The position numbers and the translations under genes were made by a program. A DNA stretch of 64,000 nucleotides from Tanypteryx hageni (Eukaryota; Arthropoda; Insecta; Odonata; Petaluridae): positions 32,894,561 through 32,958,560 of the forward strand of contig CM054117.1 of the NCBI GenBank assembly GCA_028673005.1, in the 5' to 3' direction. Below the pieces are notes generated by a model. That model ran no database searches. It was not told the origin of the DNA and was given only the letters and a program-made list of their open reading frames with translations. Below are positions 22,066 through 32,256 of the stretch, piece after piece (the first letter of the stretch is position 1; the number at the start of each line of letters is the position of its first letter).

Positions 22066-23675
22066 TATACCTATTCTTCTTTATCCTCTTCTATCTGTTC
22101 TAATACACAGAAAGTATTAATTTTGCAGCTGGTTTCTTTCTCTTTCGCTATTTATATTTTCGTCGAGTGTTCAAAAGTAATCGACGTAAGCGTGCTGTGC
22201 ATTCAAAAATTCAATATCTTATGTATTTATAACTTCCCGGATCAAGTTTCATTACGCTTGTAATTAGCGTGCCTCTTAAAAGATTTTCTTTGAATAAAAC
22301 AATTGCTTCTCTTGGAGGATAATACACTCTCGAAAATAGTGTATAAAAGGACGCCCACCCTGAAGAAAAATAATCGACCTACTTCTAGCCCCTCCCACTT
22401 AGGATCCGTTTAACTCGAAAACACCCAAAGAAAACAATTTTTAAAGCGATTGAAATTCTTCGTCGCTCCGAAGCCTCTTTCGGAGGAATAGGATAAGCTC
22501 ACGTTTCGTCTTAATTTTTCGAGAGGAAGAAATTTGTCTGTTGGAAAAATATTCGCGGAGGAGCGAAGGATTCATTTACGTTTCGCCCGAATTCAAATTG
22601 GATAAAAAAAATAAATCGCTTTTTTAAAACGCTGCGACCATCCAATTTTTCATCCAGTCTCGAGCCAAGAAAGCGTTAAAGATTTTCGGAGTCGAGTCGC
22701 TCGCACCACAAAAGAAAGAAAAAGAAAAAAATGCTTCTCCGAGGAAACAGAACGGATTGATTGATTGGATATTAAGACTTGGCTCCCTTTCAAAGTCCGA
22801 GAGAGTTTTTCGGGTCAGCGGACAGATGAGCGATGAAAAATACGTCACAAACGTTCGATTCAGACGACTTAACTGATGCCGCCACGGGTTGCCGCCCTCG
22901 GGTATGAAACTGTACAAGGTTCGTATACCATCCGGGTAAAAGACGTGTGTGACAGGTTTTCGAAATGTATCGACCATCCATCATTAGTTAACGCTTTGAT
23001 GGTTAAATACGGCCAAAAATAACGGAAATTTAGCCGTAGTCGTAGACGGGTAACCGTGAATATAAGTAATCACAGCCGAAGGATTGGGTAGAAACCTGTC
23101 TTTTCGACTCTTTTCTTGATGCTGTAAGAGTACCATCGATCAAATTTAGTTTGAGTACCCTTCAAAATTCAGAGTAGTACTTCGTGTATGAAATAAATTT
23201 CTTTAGGGTTTAGTTAATAAATGGCAGTTTAATATTTACAAGATAAACATTTTAAAATGTAATTTTTCCATTAAATTGCACCTTACCAAATTTAATGAGT
23301 GCTAATTCAACATTTCGGTTGAGTGTTATAAAGTAGATTGCGAATTCAACGTGATGTAAGAATAGGGGATCGCTCATGAGAAACAGAGCAGGCTCAGGGG
23401 ACATAAAGCTAACCATAAGACACACAAGCACTAGCAAGACTTTATTTAAACAAGGATAATGGATATATTTTATATCGCTTTATACCTGTCCTCTCTGAAA
23501 CGTTTTTTCGTAAAATGTTTCAATTAGTTGCACCCGTGCTCTTAAACGTCGAAGTATAGATCGAATTGGTCTTCCATAAAAAAAGAGATTAAAATGGTCA
23601 AATGTATTAGAGAAATTAACGAAAGTTCGAATAATTATAAGTAATGAATAAATATGGATTTTAGGTGTATCATTA
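22066..23675. other. Anonymous DNA
   Basis: Composition is somewhat higher in GC around 22.45-23.0 kb. The minus-strand frame 22624-22977 (117 residues) has no motif I recognise and no neighbour that supports it. It could be a small exon, but I cannot show it. Confidence 0.3.
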
Positions 23676-24443
23676 TATATCGACGACTCTTACATAGGAT
23701 ATAACATATATATAACATATAGGAGGATACTAATGTTTAGGCACGAAATATTTTTCTTAGGTAGGATTTTGTGCAAAGCCGACTATAAAAAACGAAAATA
23801 TTGAAAAAGTGCAACAATGCGGCCGCTAAAAATTCGCAATTGTTAAACAAATTTTCAAGGTTTATGTATTTCCGCATGTGCTACGGACTTGACATTTTTT
23901 TGTAAGTAGAATTCCTAAAAAAAAAACGAAACAGGAATTATACAAATCTTATTATTTTAATTTGTTTGGCAGTTAAAAATTCTTAAAGTTTAAACAAATG
24001 GATAACTGTTTCGGTACTACGGGATGAGCTAGGAAGCTGAAATTTTCAAATTATTTACAAAGTAGTGAATTTGCAGAAACAAACATTTCAATTTTACCAT
24101 ATATGAATTTTGGCGGCCGTTAAAAATTATTTAAATTTAAACAAATAGAAAAATATTATTTTACTTCTAGAAATGCTACAACTTTAAAATTTGGCTAAAA
24201 TGTGTAGCATTAGTACCCCATAATGAAGAAAGTTTACAATTTTTAAAATTGCAACATTTGGGGATTTTTTTAAACTATTATTTTTACATGTGGAAAAAAC
24301 GAAAATCGCTGCGGAGTTGAAATCTTTAGAATTAAAAGAATATTTGTAATGATGAAATGTCTGTCTAAAAAATGAATGTTTTTTCAAGGCGAGATGAAAT
24401 GCTTGCAGTATGCAAGCACCAACTACTAGTATATATATATCGC
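23676..24443. mobile_element. MITE Y, copy 2 (inverted relative to copy 1)
   Basis: The left end TATATCGACGACTCTTAC matches the terminal repeat, though the following AGAGGAGG is replaced by TAGGATATAACATATATAAC. The right end retains only the subterminal TGCTTGCAGTATGCAAGCA hairpin and ACTACTAGTATATATAT. The interior matches copy 1 in reverse complement over most of its length (ATTTTGGCGGCCGTTAAAAA, AACTTTAAAATTTGGCTAAA), with an additional stretch near 23740-23930 not seen in copy 1. Confidence 0.75.
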
Positions 24444-24616
24444 TAAATTTTAGATTATGTGCTACCCTGAAACTTGGGTCGATCAAGCTTAGATTTATTA
24501 GGTAGTGTATTGTGCGAAAAATTTCGATGGAATATGTTTATCTTCCTAATTTGTGAATAAGTCGATATTAAATAAATAACTAGCTCTAATTAGTTTACGT
24601 TATTATATAAATAAAA

Positions 24617-25358
24617 ATCTGATGTGGCCACCACATGACAAGAACAGAAATAAACTCAAACCATAGCCTTCCGATATTGGATATAGCCACAAAGCTCCAA
24701 CAATTAAGACAATTAAGAAAATAAAAGGAGAGTTACTAAGACCTAACTAAGCGTCAATTGTTAACAATAGTCGTCGGTAGATGGCGTTGTGGTGGCAGCT
24801 AAAAATATAAGATATCTCTTAAACAATGCATTATATGGGAAAATGTTTCAAACAAAGGTTGTATACATTAAATTTCCTACACCTTTTATTCCAGTACATT
24901 TTTACATTTATCAAATATTAAAGCAAATACCTCAAAATAATGGATAAGTGACAATAGTAAACACTCACTTCCGGTTGACCGATCTTTACCAAAGACTAAT
25001 CAGTTCTTGTGACTTTGTAATAAACTCAAACCATAGCATTCTGATATTGGATATAGCCACAAACTTCCAACAATTAAGAAAAGAAAAGGAGCGTTACTAA
25101 GACGAGCGTCAACTGTCGGTAGATGGCGTGGTGGTGGCAGCTAAAAATATAAGATATCTCTTAAATAATACATTATATGGGAAAGTATTTCAAACAAAAG
25201 TTGTAGAAAATTAAATTTTCTACAACTTTTATCCCAGTATATTTTTACATTTATCAAACATTAAAGCAAATACCTCAAAATAATGGATAAGTGACAATAG
25301 TAAACATCCACTTCCGGTTGACCGATCTAATCAGTTCTTGTGACTTTCATAAAAATGT
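24617..25358 (-). repeat. Repeat X, copy 2, with internal tandem duplication
   Basis: Read on the minus strand this matches 3081-3600: GATCGGTCAACCGGAAGTG, TTGTAGAAAATTTAAT, a CCACCACCACGCCATC block, TTGTTGGAAGTTTGTGGC. The unit is present twice: one copy from about 25358 to 25020 and another from 25017 to 24617, sharing AATAAACTCAAACCATAGC at the joint. The end carries GTGGTGGCCACATCAGATTT. Confidence 0.7.
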
Positions 25359-25713
25359 TAAATATTAGAATCGGTGCCGGTGGTGTAGTGGTTAGAACGC
25401 TGGCTGCTACTCGCCCGATGCTTGAAAAAGTCATCGGGTACGAATCCTGCGCGAGTAGGATTTTTCTCAAGGTCACCCGGCCCCCTGTTTGCGTAGTTTG
25501 AGGAGACCGCGCAAATTCAGCTGTTCCGTCCTTCGGAAGGGACGTTAAGCTGTTGGCCCCCCTGGTGTTCTTCGTAAGAGCAGGCAAATGCCGGCACCGG
25601 GTTTCCCTCCTCTCTCCCCGGTTATTCATTGCACTACCTCTGAGATACCCATTTGTGCTGTAAGAGAGGCGAATTGACTGGGCATACATACATACATACA
25701 TAAATATTAGAAT
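25359..25713 (+). mobile_element. tRNA-derived SINE with perfect 13-bp target duplication
   Basis: The body is 25372-25700 (329 bp). TAAATATTAGAAT occurs exactly at 25359-25371 and 25701-25713. The head has an A box TGGTGTAGTGG at 25381-25391 (10 bases into the element) and a B box GGTACGAATCC at 25437-25447. The 3' body contains CCTTCGGAAGGGACGTTAAG and AAATGCCGGCACCGGGTTTC. The element ends in CATA repeats (25683-25700). The overlapping minus-strand frame of 124 residues is a shadow. The insertion splits repeat X, so the SINE is younger than that copy. Confidence 0.92.
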
Positions 25714-25890
25714 TTCGCGATGACATGATTAATAATTTTTGAGTTAGAGCACCCACAAAAAGCTATTACATACACACACAGACATAATCGAGAAAATTGT
25801 CAAAACCTGTACTTCCGTTGAAATCTCGAAGTCGATTTTTTCATGAAAACAACACTTTCCCCTATACTACGTATGGAGAAAGTAAAAATT
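25714..25890 (-). repeat. Repeat X, copy 2, remainder beyond the SINE
   Basis: ATAATCGAGAAAATTGTCAA and GATTAATAATTTTTGAGTTA match the reverse complement of 1390-1541. Together with 24617-25358 this restores the order seen in copy 1. Confidence 0.65.
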
Positions 25891-27925
25891 TAAAAATAAT
25901 ATTGAATATATTATTAATCATTTTACGGCTAGCAACGTATTCACCCCAATTCTACGTCTAAATGCTAAAGAACGTCCCATAAGTAGAAGTCGGGTTCCAA
26001 CATCTCGGCTCTTAAACATATCCAGATGACTGTGATTTTTTCCCCATCTTCTGGCAAGATCAACAAATAACTGTAATACAAAGAAAGCGGCGGGACACGA
26101 AACACCCTAGCCTTTTTATTTGCGGTGATACATTTGATATTGCCCCTTAAAATGAACGTACGTATTTCTTAATCCTCAGGGAAAGAGACACTCAAAAATA
26201 ATCGCGCGTTCGAGCAGCGAGATCCGATTTATCGTTTCCAGAGGAACACGGATGAATTATACGGAGACTTTCGGTATTCGGAGAGTAAGAGGGGAGGGGG
26301 GAAGAGACGATATCCGAAGGAAAAAATAATACTTTCCCTTTGAAATGAGAAATTGGTCGGTTGACGAAAGATTTCTCATAGAGAGTGAGAAAAAGAGGAA
26401 AATAAGGATGAGAAATGAGTAAGCGGGTAGGAGGTACTAAAAACAGAATGAAAAAAATAATGACGCGAGGAAAAATGACCGGGAATGGAAAGATCAAATG
26501 TAGGGGAAAGGAAAAGTTAAGGAGGCCTTAGCCAAAATATGAGGAGGGAGAAAAAGAGAGTTTTCAGCAGTGAGGTGTACGAGGTGGTGCAACATAAAAT
26601 AGTATTCGGGTTGGCTTATGGGGAAAGGAGTGCGAGAGGAGAGAATGAGAGGGAAAGAGAGAGAGAGAGAGTGAGAGATAAAAGAGGAAACCTTAGACGA
26701 TGCGGAGAGAAAAAATTGACTGAGCAGTTATACAGATAAAGTTTTATGAAGTAATAAAAGGGAACTTAAGTTTACGATTCCCGATGGCCACAAAATGTAG
26801 GTATAAGAGAGCGGAGACGATAATTTATCTGCCCGGATCGGCGATGACCGGTTCGGCGTAAAAAAATGAAGAGAAATATGTGAAAGGGTTTGATGACGCG
26901 AAAATTCATTGCACGAGTTGAAAGTTTACGTTAGTAAATTAGAGGTAATTTTTTTTTACTGATAACCTCAAATAAATTCCGAAATGAACGATGTAAAAGA
27001 GTATAAGAGTAAATTAAATAATTGTTTTTAAAGTTTCACGATGCTATAATTCGCGATAATTAAGGTAAGCGTTTGGCCGAATAGGTCGTTTGCGGATTAA
27101 ATCTAAACTATTCCTCCCTCTCAAAATTAACCATCAAAATTAACGTTAGCTAAAGGTATTACTGAAATATTAATTTCACGCAACGTTTTAAATTTATCAT
27201 AACGAAATAAAAAAGATAAAGGCATCTAACGTCGTATAGGTTACATTCGAACCCTACGGGATACATCATAAAATAAATACTGAATAAATACCCAAGATGA
27301 GCTTCTAGCGTAAATTAATCAACTTTTTCAACTGGTTACATTTATCGAACGCTGTAGTCATAAAGATGCGCTGTTTGGTTTAATTAACTTTCGTGATACG
27401 AATGACACGGAAAAAACTCCGTACCAATATTGAAGATGACCGTTAAGAGGTCAGGGTCTATAGAGAAAAAATGTAGATATTCCTAGGTCAGGTAAATATT
27501 TGTGAAAAATAAGCTAAAGCGTCTTCGTAATTCGTATTTCTTATCCTTTACAGTGCCAAAATGTCACCGAAATTGACTACAGATGAGGAAATGCATTTAG
27601 TTTTTAGATACGCAAAGGATTAAACCTATCACACCAATCTTCTTGATACCTACTTTTTTAATGCGCTGAGACAGTTTAAAAACGCTGGTAAAGCAAAGTT
27701 GATGGACAAGAAACCCCAGGAAATTCAACAAAAGAAAAGGGTACTATAGAAAACATGTGAATCAAAACAGTGCAACTCGAGGAATGAGCGCACAGATATT
27801 TCCTAACATTCTAAGATATGGTGTTCAATTTTCATAAAAGAATTGAAACATTTATTGACGTCGAAGGTATCCATTTCGAAAACATTTGAGCTAAAATAAA
27901 ATATGTGTACAGTTGATATACCTAT
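25891..27925. other. Anonymous DNA with a GA-rich tract
   Basis: 26280-26720 is purine-rich, including GAGAGAGAGAGAG near 26650, with low-complexity frames. At 27550-27640 a TTTACAG-like acceptor precedes a short broken frame (KMSPKLTTDEEMHLVFRYAK), which I cannot assign. The remainder is featureless. Confidence 0.35.
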
Positions 27926-27927
27926 AA

Positions 27928-28075
27928 ACTGCAACATCATCACCATAGGTAATCTGTCGATGGTTATTCTTGGTTAAAGCTGGTTCTCCACATACTTCTG
28001 CTTTCTGCAATCCTGTTCATGCCTTGACATCTCTCTTTCCCTTTCAAATCGTCTATCAGCTGAAACACTGATACA
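27928..28075 (-). pseudogene. RTE-type LINE ORF2, extreme C-terminus
   Basis: Minus-strand translation reads FQLIDDLKGKERCQGMNRIA and then ESRSMWRTSFNQE. The same tail follows the reverse transcriptase fragment at 49117-49500 (FQLIDDLKGKE, then AENRSIWRTRFNQQ), so both are copies of one family. The fragment is 5'-truncated, as usual for LINEs. Confidence 0.7.
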
Positions 28076-28149
28076 CATAGAAATACTAGCTGAAGTTCCC
28101 GGCGCTGCCCGAGTTGATATAATATATGTACTTCATGTATGACAAACTT

Positions 28150-28195
28150 TTACATGATCTGTGAAGCACCAATTAAAAAAATTATACGGAGACTA
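28150..28195 (+). repeat. Short direct repeat, left of the foldback element
   Basis: ATGATCTGTGAAGCACCAAT plus the following bases matches 29738-29783 (ATGATCTGTGATGTACCAAT) with a few differences. It may be an older duplication into which the foldback element inserted. Confidence 0.4.
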
Positions 28196-28227
28196 TAGCA
28201 TTTTCCACAACAATTTTAGTGAGACCA

Positions 28228-29607
28228 TACAGTGGAACTCAACTTACGAACATTTCAGTTGCGAACGATTCATACTTACGAACACTCCACATACTAATGA
28301 ATTGTGGCTCCCCGTTCGCTTCCAGGATGATATGTCCACTACCTATTATGTTCACTGTATTTAGGTCCACTGTATTTAGGTCCACTCTTTTATGGCCACA
28401 GCCTTTATGTCCATAGCCTATATGTCCACAGACATTACGTCCACAGTTTTTATGTCCTGTCAAGGGAAATGGAGGGGGTGACTAAAGGATGGAGAGAGAA
28501 TATAATTTTTTTAAATATGAAGGGGGTGGAAGACGGGGGAGGGAAAAGGGGGGTGGAGTAAGAAATGCTAAGGAAACAGTCGACTTTGGTCAATCAATCA
28601 ATCAAGAATATTAAAACAATTAAGAATATGTAGCGAAATAATTAACACGGAGGAGGGGAAAGAAGGAGGAGGGGAAAGAAGTAGGAGGGAGGAAAGGAGG
28701 GCGTAATAAATCCTAAGGAAACAGTCGACATTGGTATCAATTAACTAAGAATTTTTTAACAATTACGATTATGGAGCGAAAAAATTATTCCAATGTCGAC
28801 TGTGATTTCTTGTCGCCCCCCCTCCTTTTCCTTCCCCCTCCTTCTATCCCATACTCCTTATTTTTTTGCTACATATTCGTAATATTCATAAACTTCTTGG
28901 TTGATTGATATCAATGTCGACTGTGTTTCCTTAGGATTATTACGCCCCTCCCCCTTTCCAACCCCCTCCATTTTATTTTTTTTCTGCATATTCGTAATTG
29001 TTATAAAATTCTTGGTCGATTGATACCAATGTCGACTGTGTTTACTTAACATTTCTTACACATCCCCCTTTCCCTCCCCCACCTTCCGCCCCACCGTATT
29101 TTTTAAATTCATATTCTCTGCCCCTCCTTTAGTCACCCCCATCCATTTCCCTTAAGTGGGCATAAAGACTGTGGACTTAAAGTCTGCGGACATATATAAA
29201 TATGGACATATTGGCTGTGGGCATAAAGACTGGATATATATAAATGTGGACATATTGGCTGTGGACACAAAGACTGTGGGCATAAAGAATGTGGACATAT
29301 ATAACTGTGGATATAAAGAATGTGGACATATATAACTGTGGACATAAAGCCTGTGGACCTATAAGCTGGGGACATAAAAGCGTAGACACAAAGACTGTGG
29401 ACATATCATCTGTGAACCTCCCATTCAGTTAACGAACACAGCGTCCGCAGTTACGAACGTCTGGTCCTGTTATAACTATCACTATTTCCCGCATTAATGA
29501 ATTTAACATTGTTTTTTATGAAAAAAAATCAATTCTCCTTACGAGCATTCATCTTAAGAGCACATTTCAAGGTACGCATTACGTTGGTAAGTTGGGGTCC
29601 ACCTGTA
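28228..29607. mobile_element. Foldback element with pogo/Tc1-like ends and TA duplication
   Basis: The element proper is 28230-29605 (1376 bp). The left end CAGTGGAACTCAACTTACG and inverted right end CAGGTGGACCCCAACTTACC are alike, and TA flanks both sides (28228-28229 and 29606-29607). Inside, two long complementary arms meet near 28795. From outside in, each arm has ~16-bp tandem words (TATGTCCACAGCCT type; 28320-28460 and, inverted, 29155-29415), then AAATGGAGGGGGTGACTAAA and its complement, then ~150-bp units bearing AAGGAAACAGTCGAC. Two such units lie on the left and their complements on the right. There is no transposase. All overlapping frames translate simple repeats. Confidence 0.75.
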
Positions 29608-29737
29608 ATTACAACTTATGGTTTCGAAGAAATTCAAGAAAGGGCCAAACATGCCATTGTGTATTTTTCTACATTGGTTGACACGAATAATGTTTTGGTG
29701 AGCGCAATAAAAAAACATTTTTCTCTCCCTGGGTCTT

Positions 29738-29783
29738 ATATGATCTGTGATGTACCAATTAAAGAATTTATTCAGAGATGAAC
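29738..29783 (+). repeat. Short direct repeat, right of the foldback element
   Basis: Partner of 28150-28195. It overlaps a frame (29497-29781) without a recognised motif. Confidence 0.4.
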
Positions 29784-30185
29784 ATCAGAGAATTTCCCAA
29801 GATTGCTTCACACGCAAATCCCGTGAACGAAGAAAAAATCGCATGTGGACTTCAACCCTGATACTTAGAGAAAAAGAATGCCTCCTTATTCTTCAGTCCG
29901 AAAGGAATAACAAAACAGTACCAAAGAGTTAAATGGACGTTAAACTCTCCAACAGATGGCGCATAACCCTCTATCAAATGAACAGACGAAAAATTAATAT
30001 CACTTATTTGTGGAAAATCCGGTGGGAATGTTGACCCCTGCATGTTACTTCTGGGGAACCGTAGGAATCTCCTGGAAAAGTTTGGACAGACTGGTCGAAT
30101 AATGTGGGAAGAGTTAGCGGACAGACAAACATACGATTTCGCTTTTAGATAGATTTTTCTCTATATTATAACCGCACTAATGGAT
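29784..30185. other. Anonymous DNA
   Basis: No supported feature. The small frames have no motif. Confidence 0.3.
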
Positions 30186-30447
30186 GTTAGAAAAAGTCAT
30201 CGGGTACGAATCCTGCGCGAGTAGGATTTTTCTCAAGGTCACCCGGCCCTCTGTTTGCGAAAATTCAGCTGTTCCATCCTTCGGAAGGGACGTTAAGCTG
30301 TTGGCCCCCCTGGTGTTCTTCGTAAGAGCAGGCAAATGCCGGCACCGGGTTTCCCTCCTCCCTCCCCGGTTATTCATTGCACTACCTCTGAGATACCCAT
30401 TTGTGCTGTAAGAGAGGCAAATTGACTGGGCATTCAAACAAACATAA
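30186..30447 (+). mobile_element. SINE copy 2, 5'-truncated
   Basis: From AAAAAGTCATCGGGTACGAA onward it matches the SINE at 25372-25700 almost base for base, including the B box and CCTTCGGAAGGGACGTTAAG. The A box and the first ~50 bases are absent. An 18-bp deletion after CTGTTTGCG removes a segment bounded by GCG on both sides. The tail has decayed to AAACAAACATAACA. No clear target duplication was found. Confidence 0.85.
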
Positions 30448-30449
30448 CA

Positions 30450-30930
30450 CACAAACTATTTCTTATTTCTACATGAGCTAGAATGCTGAAAATTTTCACG
30501 CTGATTATTCATGACTTAGAAACAGAGGGGAAATTGCGAAAATGGGATGTTTTTAAGTTCAAGATCTCCAAAATAAAATTTTGTATTCAAGAAAACCCCA
30601 TAAGATTAACATTGGAGAATTGTTGCCATAATGTCAGCTTTGAAAGCATAAGACGTGAATGAGTGTAAGACATCTTTCGTTTGCTTTTTAAAATTACTTA
30701 TAATTGTTCTATAAATTAGAAACTTAAACCATAGTACGTGCGAAAGAACGTAAATTTATTTCTTTATCGTACATTTTCAAATACGATTATAATTGACTCA
30801 GAAAATTGTTTTGAAGACGAAAATTTTAAGTTCTTCGTGAATAGAATATCTCGTTGCCGAGAACAACCAGCATTGTTGCCGTACTCATAAAGTAATATAG
30901 GAACCTATGGGGGAAAACGTAGGAAAACGG
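30450..30930. other. Anonymous DNA
   Basis: ATGAGCTAGAATGCTGAAAA near 30472 faintly recalls the GAGCTAGGAAGCTGAAATTT word of MITE Y. Otherwise nothing was recognised. Confidence 0.3.
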
Positions 30931-30934
30931 GAGT

Positions 30935-31140
30935 GTGGGGAAAAGAAAGAGTGAACGAGAGAAGGAAGAAGAGATAGAGAGAAGAGAAAGACAGGGAAAG
31001 GGGGAGGGAGAGAATTAGGGGAAGCGGAAGTTTGGAAAAGCGGGAAGTTTGGTGGGAGGTAGGGATATAGGGAAGTAGAGAGGGAGGTAGAGAGAGAGTG
31101 AGAGATATGGAGAGGAATGGGAGGAAGGGAGAGAGAAGCC
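30935..31140. repeat. GA-rich low-complexity tract
   Basis: Plus-strand purine tract with GAGAGAGA and GGGAGG words. The frame crossing it is not a gene. Confidence 0.6.
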
Positions 31141-31224
31141 CGAAAATAAGGCTAAATATAATTTTTTACCTTAAATATACTAATGCAGAAATGAGGCTTC
31201 CGGTTGCACACGGGCAGCAGACGA

Positions 31225-31285
31225 ATTCACCTCGCGGAGCGAGGCACGGGGTTGACGCGCGTAGCGCGTATGGGCGAGCCCCTAG
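31225..31285 (+). mobile_element. Helitron-like 3' terminus
   Basis: CTCGC-GGA-GCGAG (31231-31243) and ACGCGC-GTA-GCGCGT (31255-31269) are two GC-rich hairpins. Twelve bases after the second the sequence reads CTAG (31282-31285) followed by T. A short GC hairpin about 10-12 bases before a terminal CTRR, inserted before T, is the 3' signature of Helitrons. No Rep/helicase gene and no defined 5' TC end were found nearby, so it would be a non-autonomous copy. Confidence 0.5.
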
Positions 31286-31299
31286 TATAGATATAAATG

Positions 31300-31920
31300 T
31301 ACTATTTCTCTACTAAACCTGACTTTTTGGCCACCATGCGTATCACACATACTTCCGCGAGGAAGATTTTCCGGGTAAATTGATGTCGAAGATCGGCACG
31401 CTTCAAGCAGATTGAAAATTTCTCGAATCGGTGGAAACCTGACTTTGCCGTTTATGGAACTCCATGAACCCGTTAAAACGCTCCGATATCGCAGACACTT
31501 AGTATTGAGGTCGAGGCGTCTCCATTTGGTGTCCGAGCATGAGACGTCAGTTCCGGTTACGGGGAGAATCCAGAACTCACATCGATGGGAAGTTTGCGTC
31601 AATTGCGGGACCGAATCCGTATGTCTGAAGGAATTCCGGAGGAGAAGCACTTTTGAATTTTTCCCAAAGCGGATACAGAGGGAAAATGAGAAAATTTTCT
31701 CGATCTAATAGGATTATTGAGTTGAAATTTAGTTTTATCGTAGTAGTTTGTAGAGAGTCGCCTGAGAAAAATAGTTGGCAAAAATACGATGAAAGATACA
31801 TTTGGAGAGGAGAAAACCTAAATAATAGCCGAAAACACACAAAATTATAATGAAGATTTTTGAGGAGAAACGTAATTTTGAGAGATGCCACCAAAAGAAA
31901 TGAGAACGAATTGAAACAGT
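31300..31920. other. Anonymous DNA
   Basis: Several overlapping frames on both strands (31282-31894), none with a motif. Composition is slightly GC-richer around 31.33-31.65 kb. A degraded exon or older repeat is possible but not supportable. Confidence 0.3.
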
Positions 31921-31922
31921 GG

Positions 31923-32256
31923 CTCTAGATTAGTGGGGGCCCAACCTTTTTACATGGCGGGCCGCATTCGTAGTTGCGAATGCTTCGGAGGGCCGCATTG
32001 GAAGTCACGAGAGCTTCGGCGAGCCGGATGAGTGTTTACATCAGAAGTTACCAAGGGATTATGTGGTCTCATATTAGCGAAAATCAAGTCTAAATAAATT
32101 ACTAGTGTTAAAGCTCCACTAGAAAAGATTTTCAGACGATAATTATACTGAAAAATATGAAATTGTCCATATTAAATTTTACCGATCACATTTCATCATA
32201 GCTTCGCGGGCCGCATTAGGCTTGCAGGCCGTGGATTGGGGACCTCTGATCTAGAT
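31923..32256. mobile_element. hAT-type MITE, same family as 19612-19897
   Basis: The element is 31931-32248. The left end TAGTGGGGGCCCAACC pairs with the inverted right end CAGAGGTCCCCAATCC. Flanks CTCTAGAT (31923-31930) and ATCTAGAT (32249-32256) agree at 7 of 8 positions. Interior blocks GGCGGGCCGCATTCG, GGGCCGCATTGG and AGAGCTTCGGCGAGCCGGAT match the copy at 19.6 kb. No coding. Confidence 0.7.

Noticed and set aside
22624..22977. 117-residue minus-strand frame as a gene
   Set aside because: No motif, no supporting signals. Length is within what chance allows in a GC-richer patch.
20596..24486. Similar peptides in frames 20596-20892 (plus) and 24184-24486 (minus), which could suggest a protein family
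   Set aside because: Both lie in copies of the same MITE in opposite orientation. The identity is due to the repeat, and the peptides have no motif.
27550..27750. Splice-acceptor-like TTTACAG followed by a frame KMSPKLTTDEEMHLVFRYAK
   Set aside because: The frame breaks at once with stops and matches no family I know.
29133..29404. Two minus-strand frames with repeated His/Cys/Pro/Ser residues
   Set aside because: They translate the 16-bp tandem words in the foldback arm. The periodicity is that of the repeat, not of a zinc-finger protein.
29155..29415. Regular short repeats that superficially recall a CRISPR array
   Set aside because: Units are ~16 bp, imperfect, without unique spacers, mirrored in the other arm, and in eukaryotic DNA.
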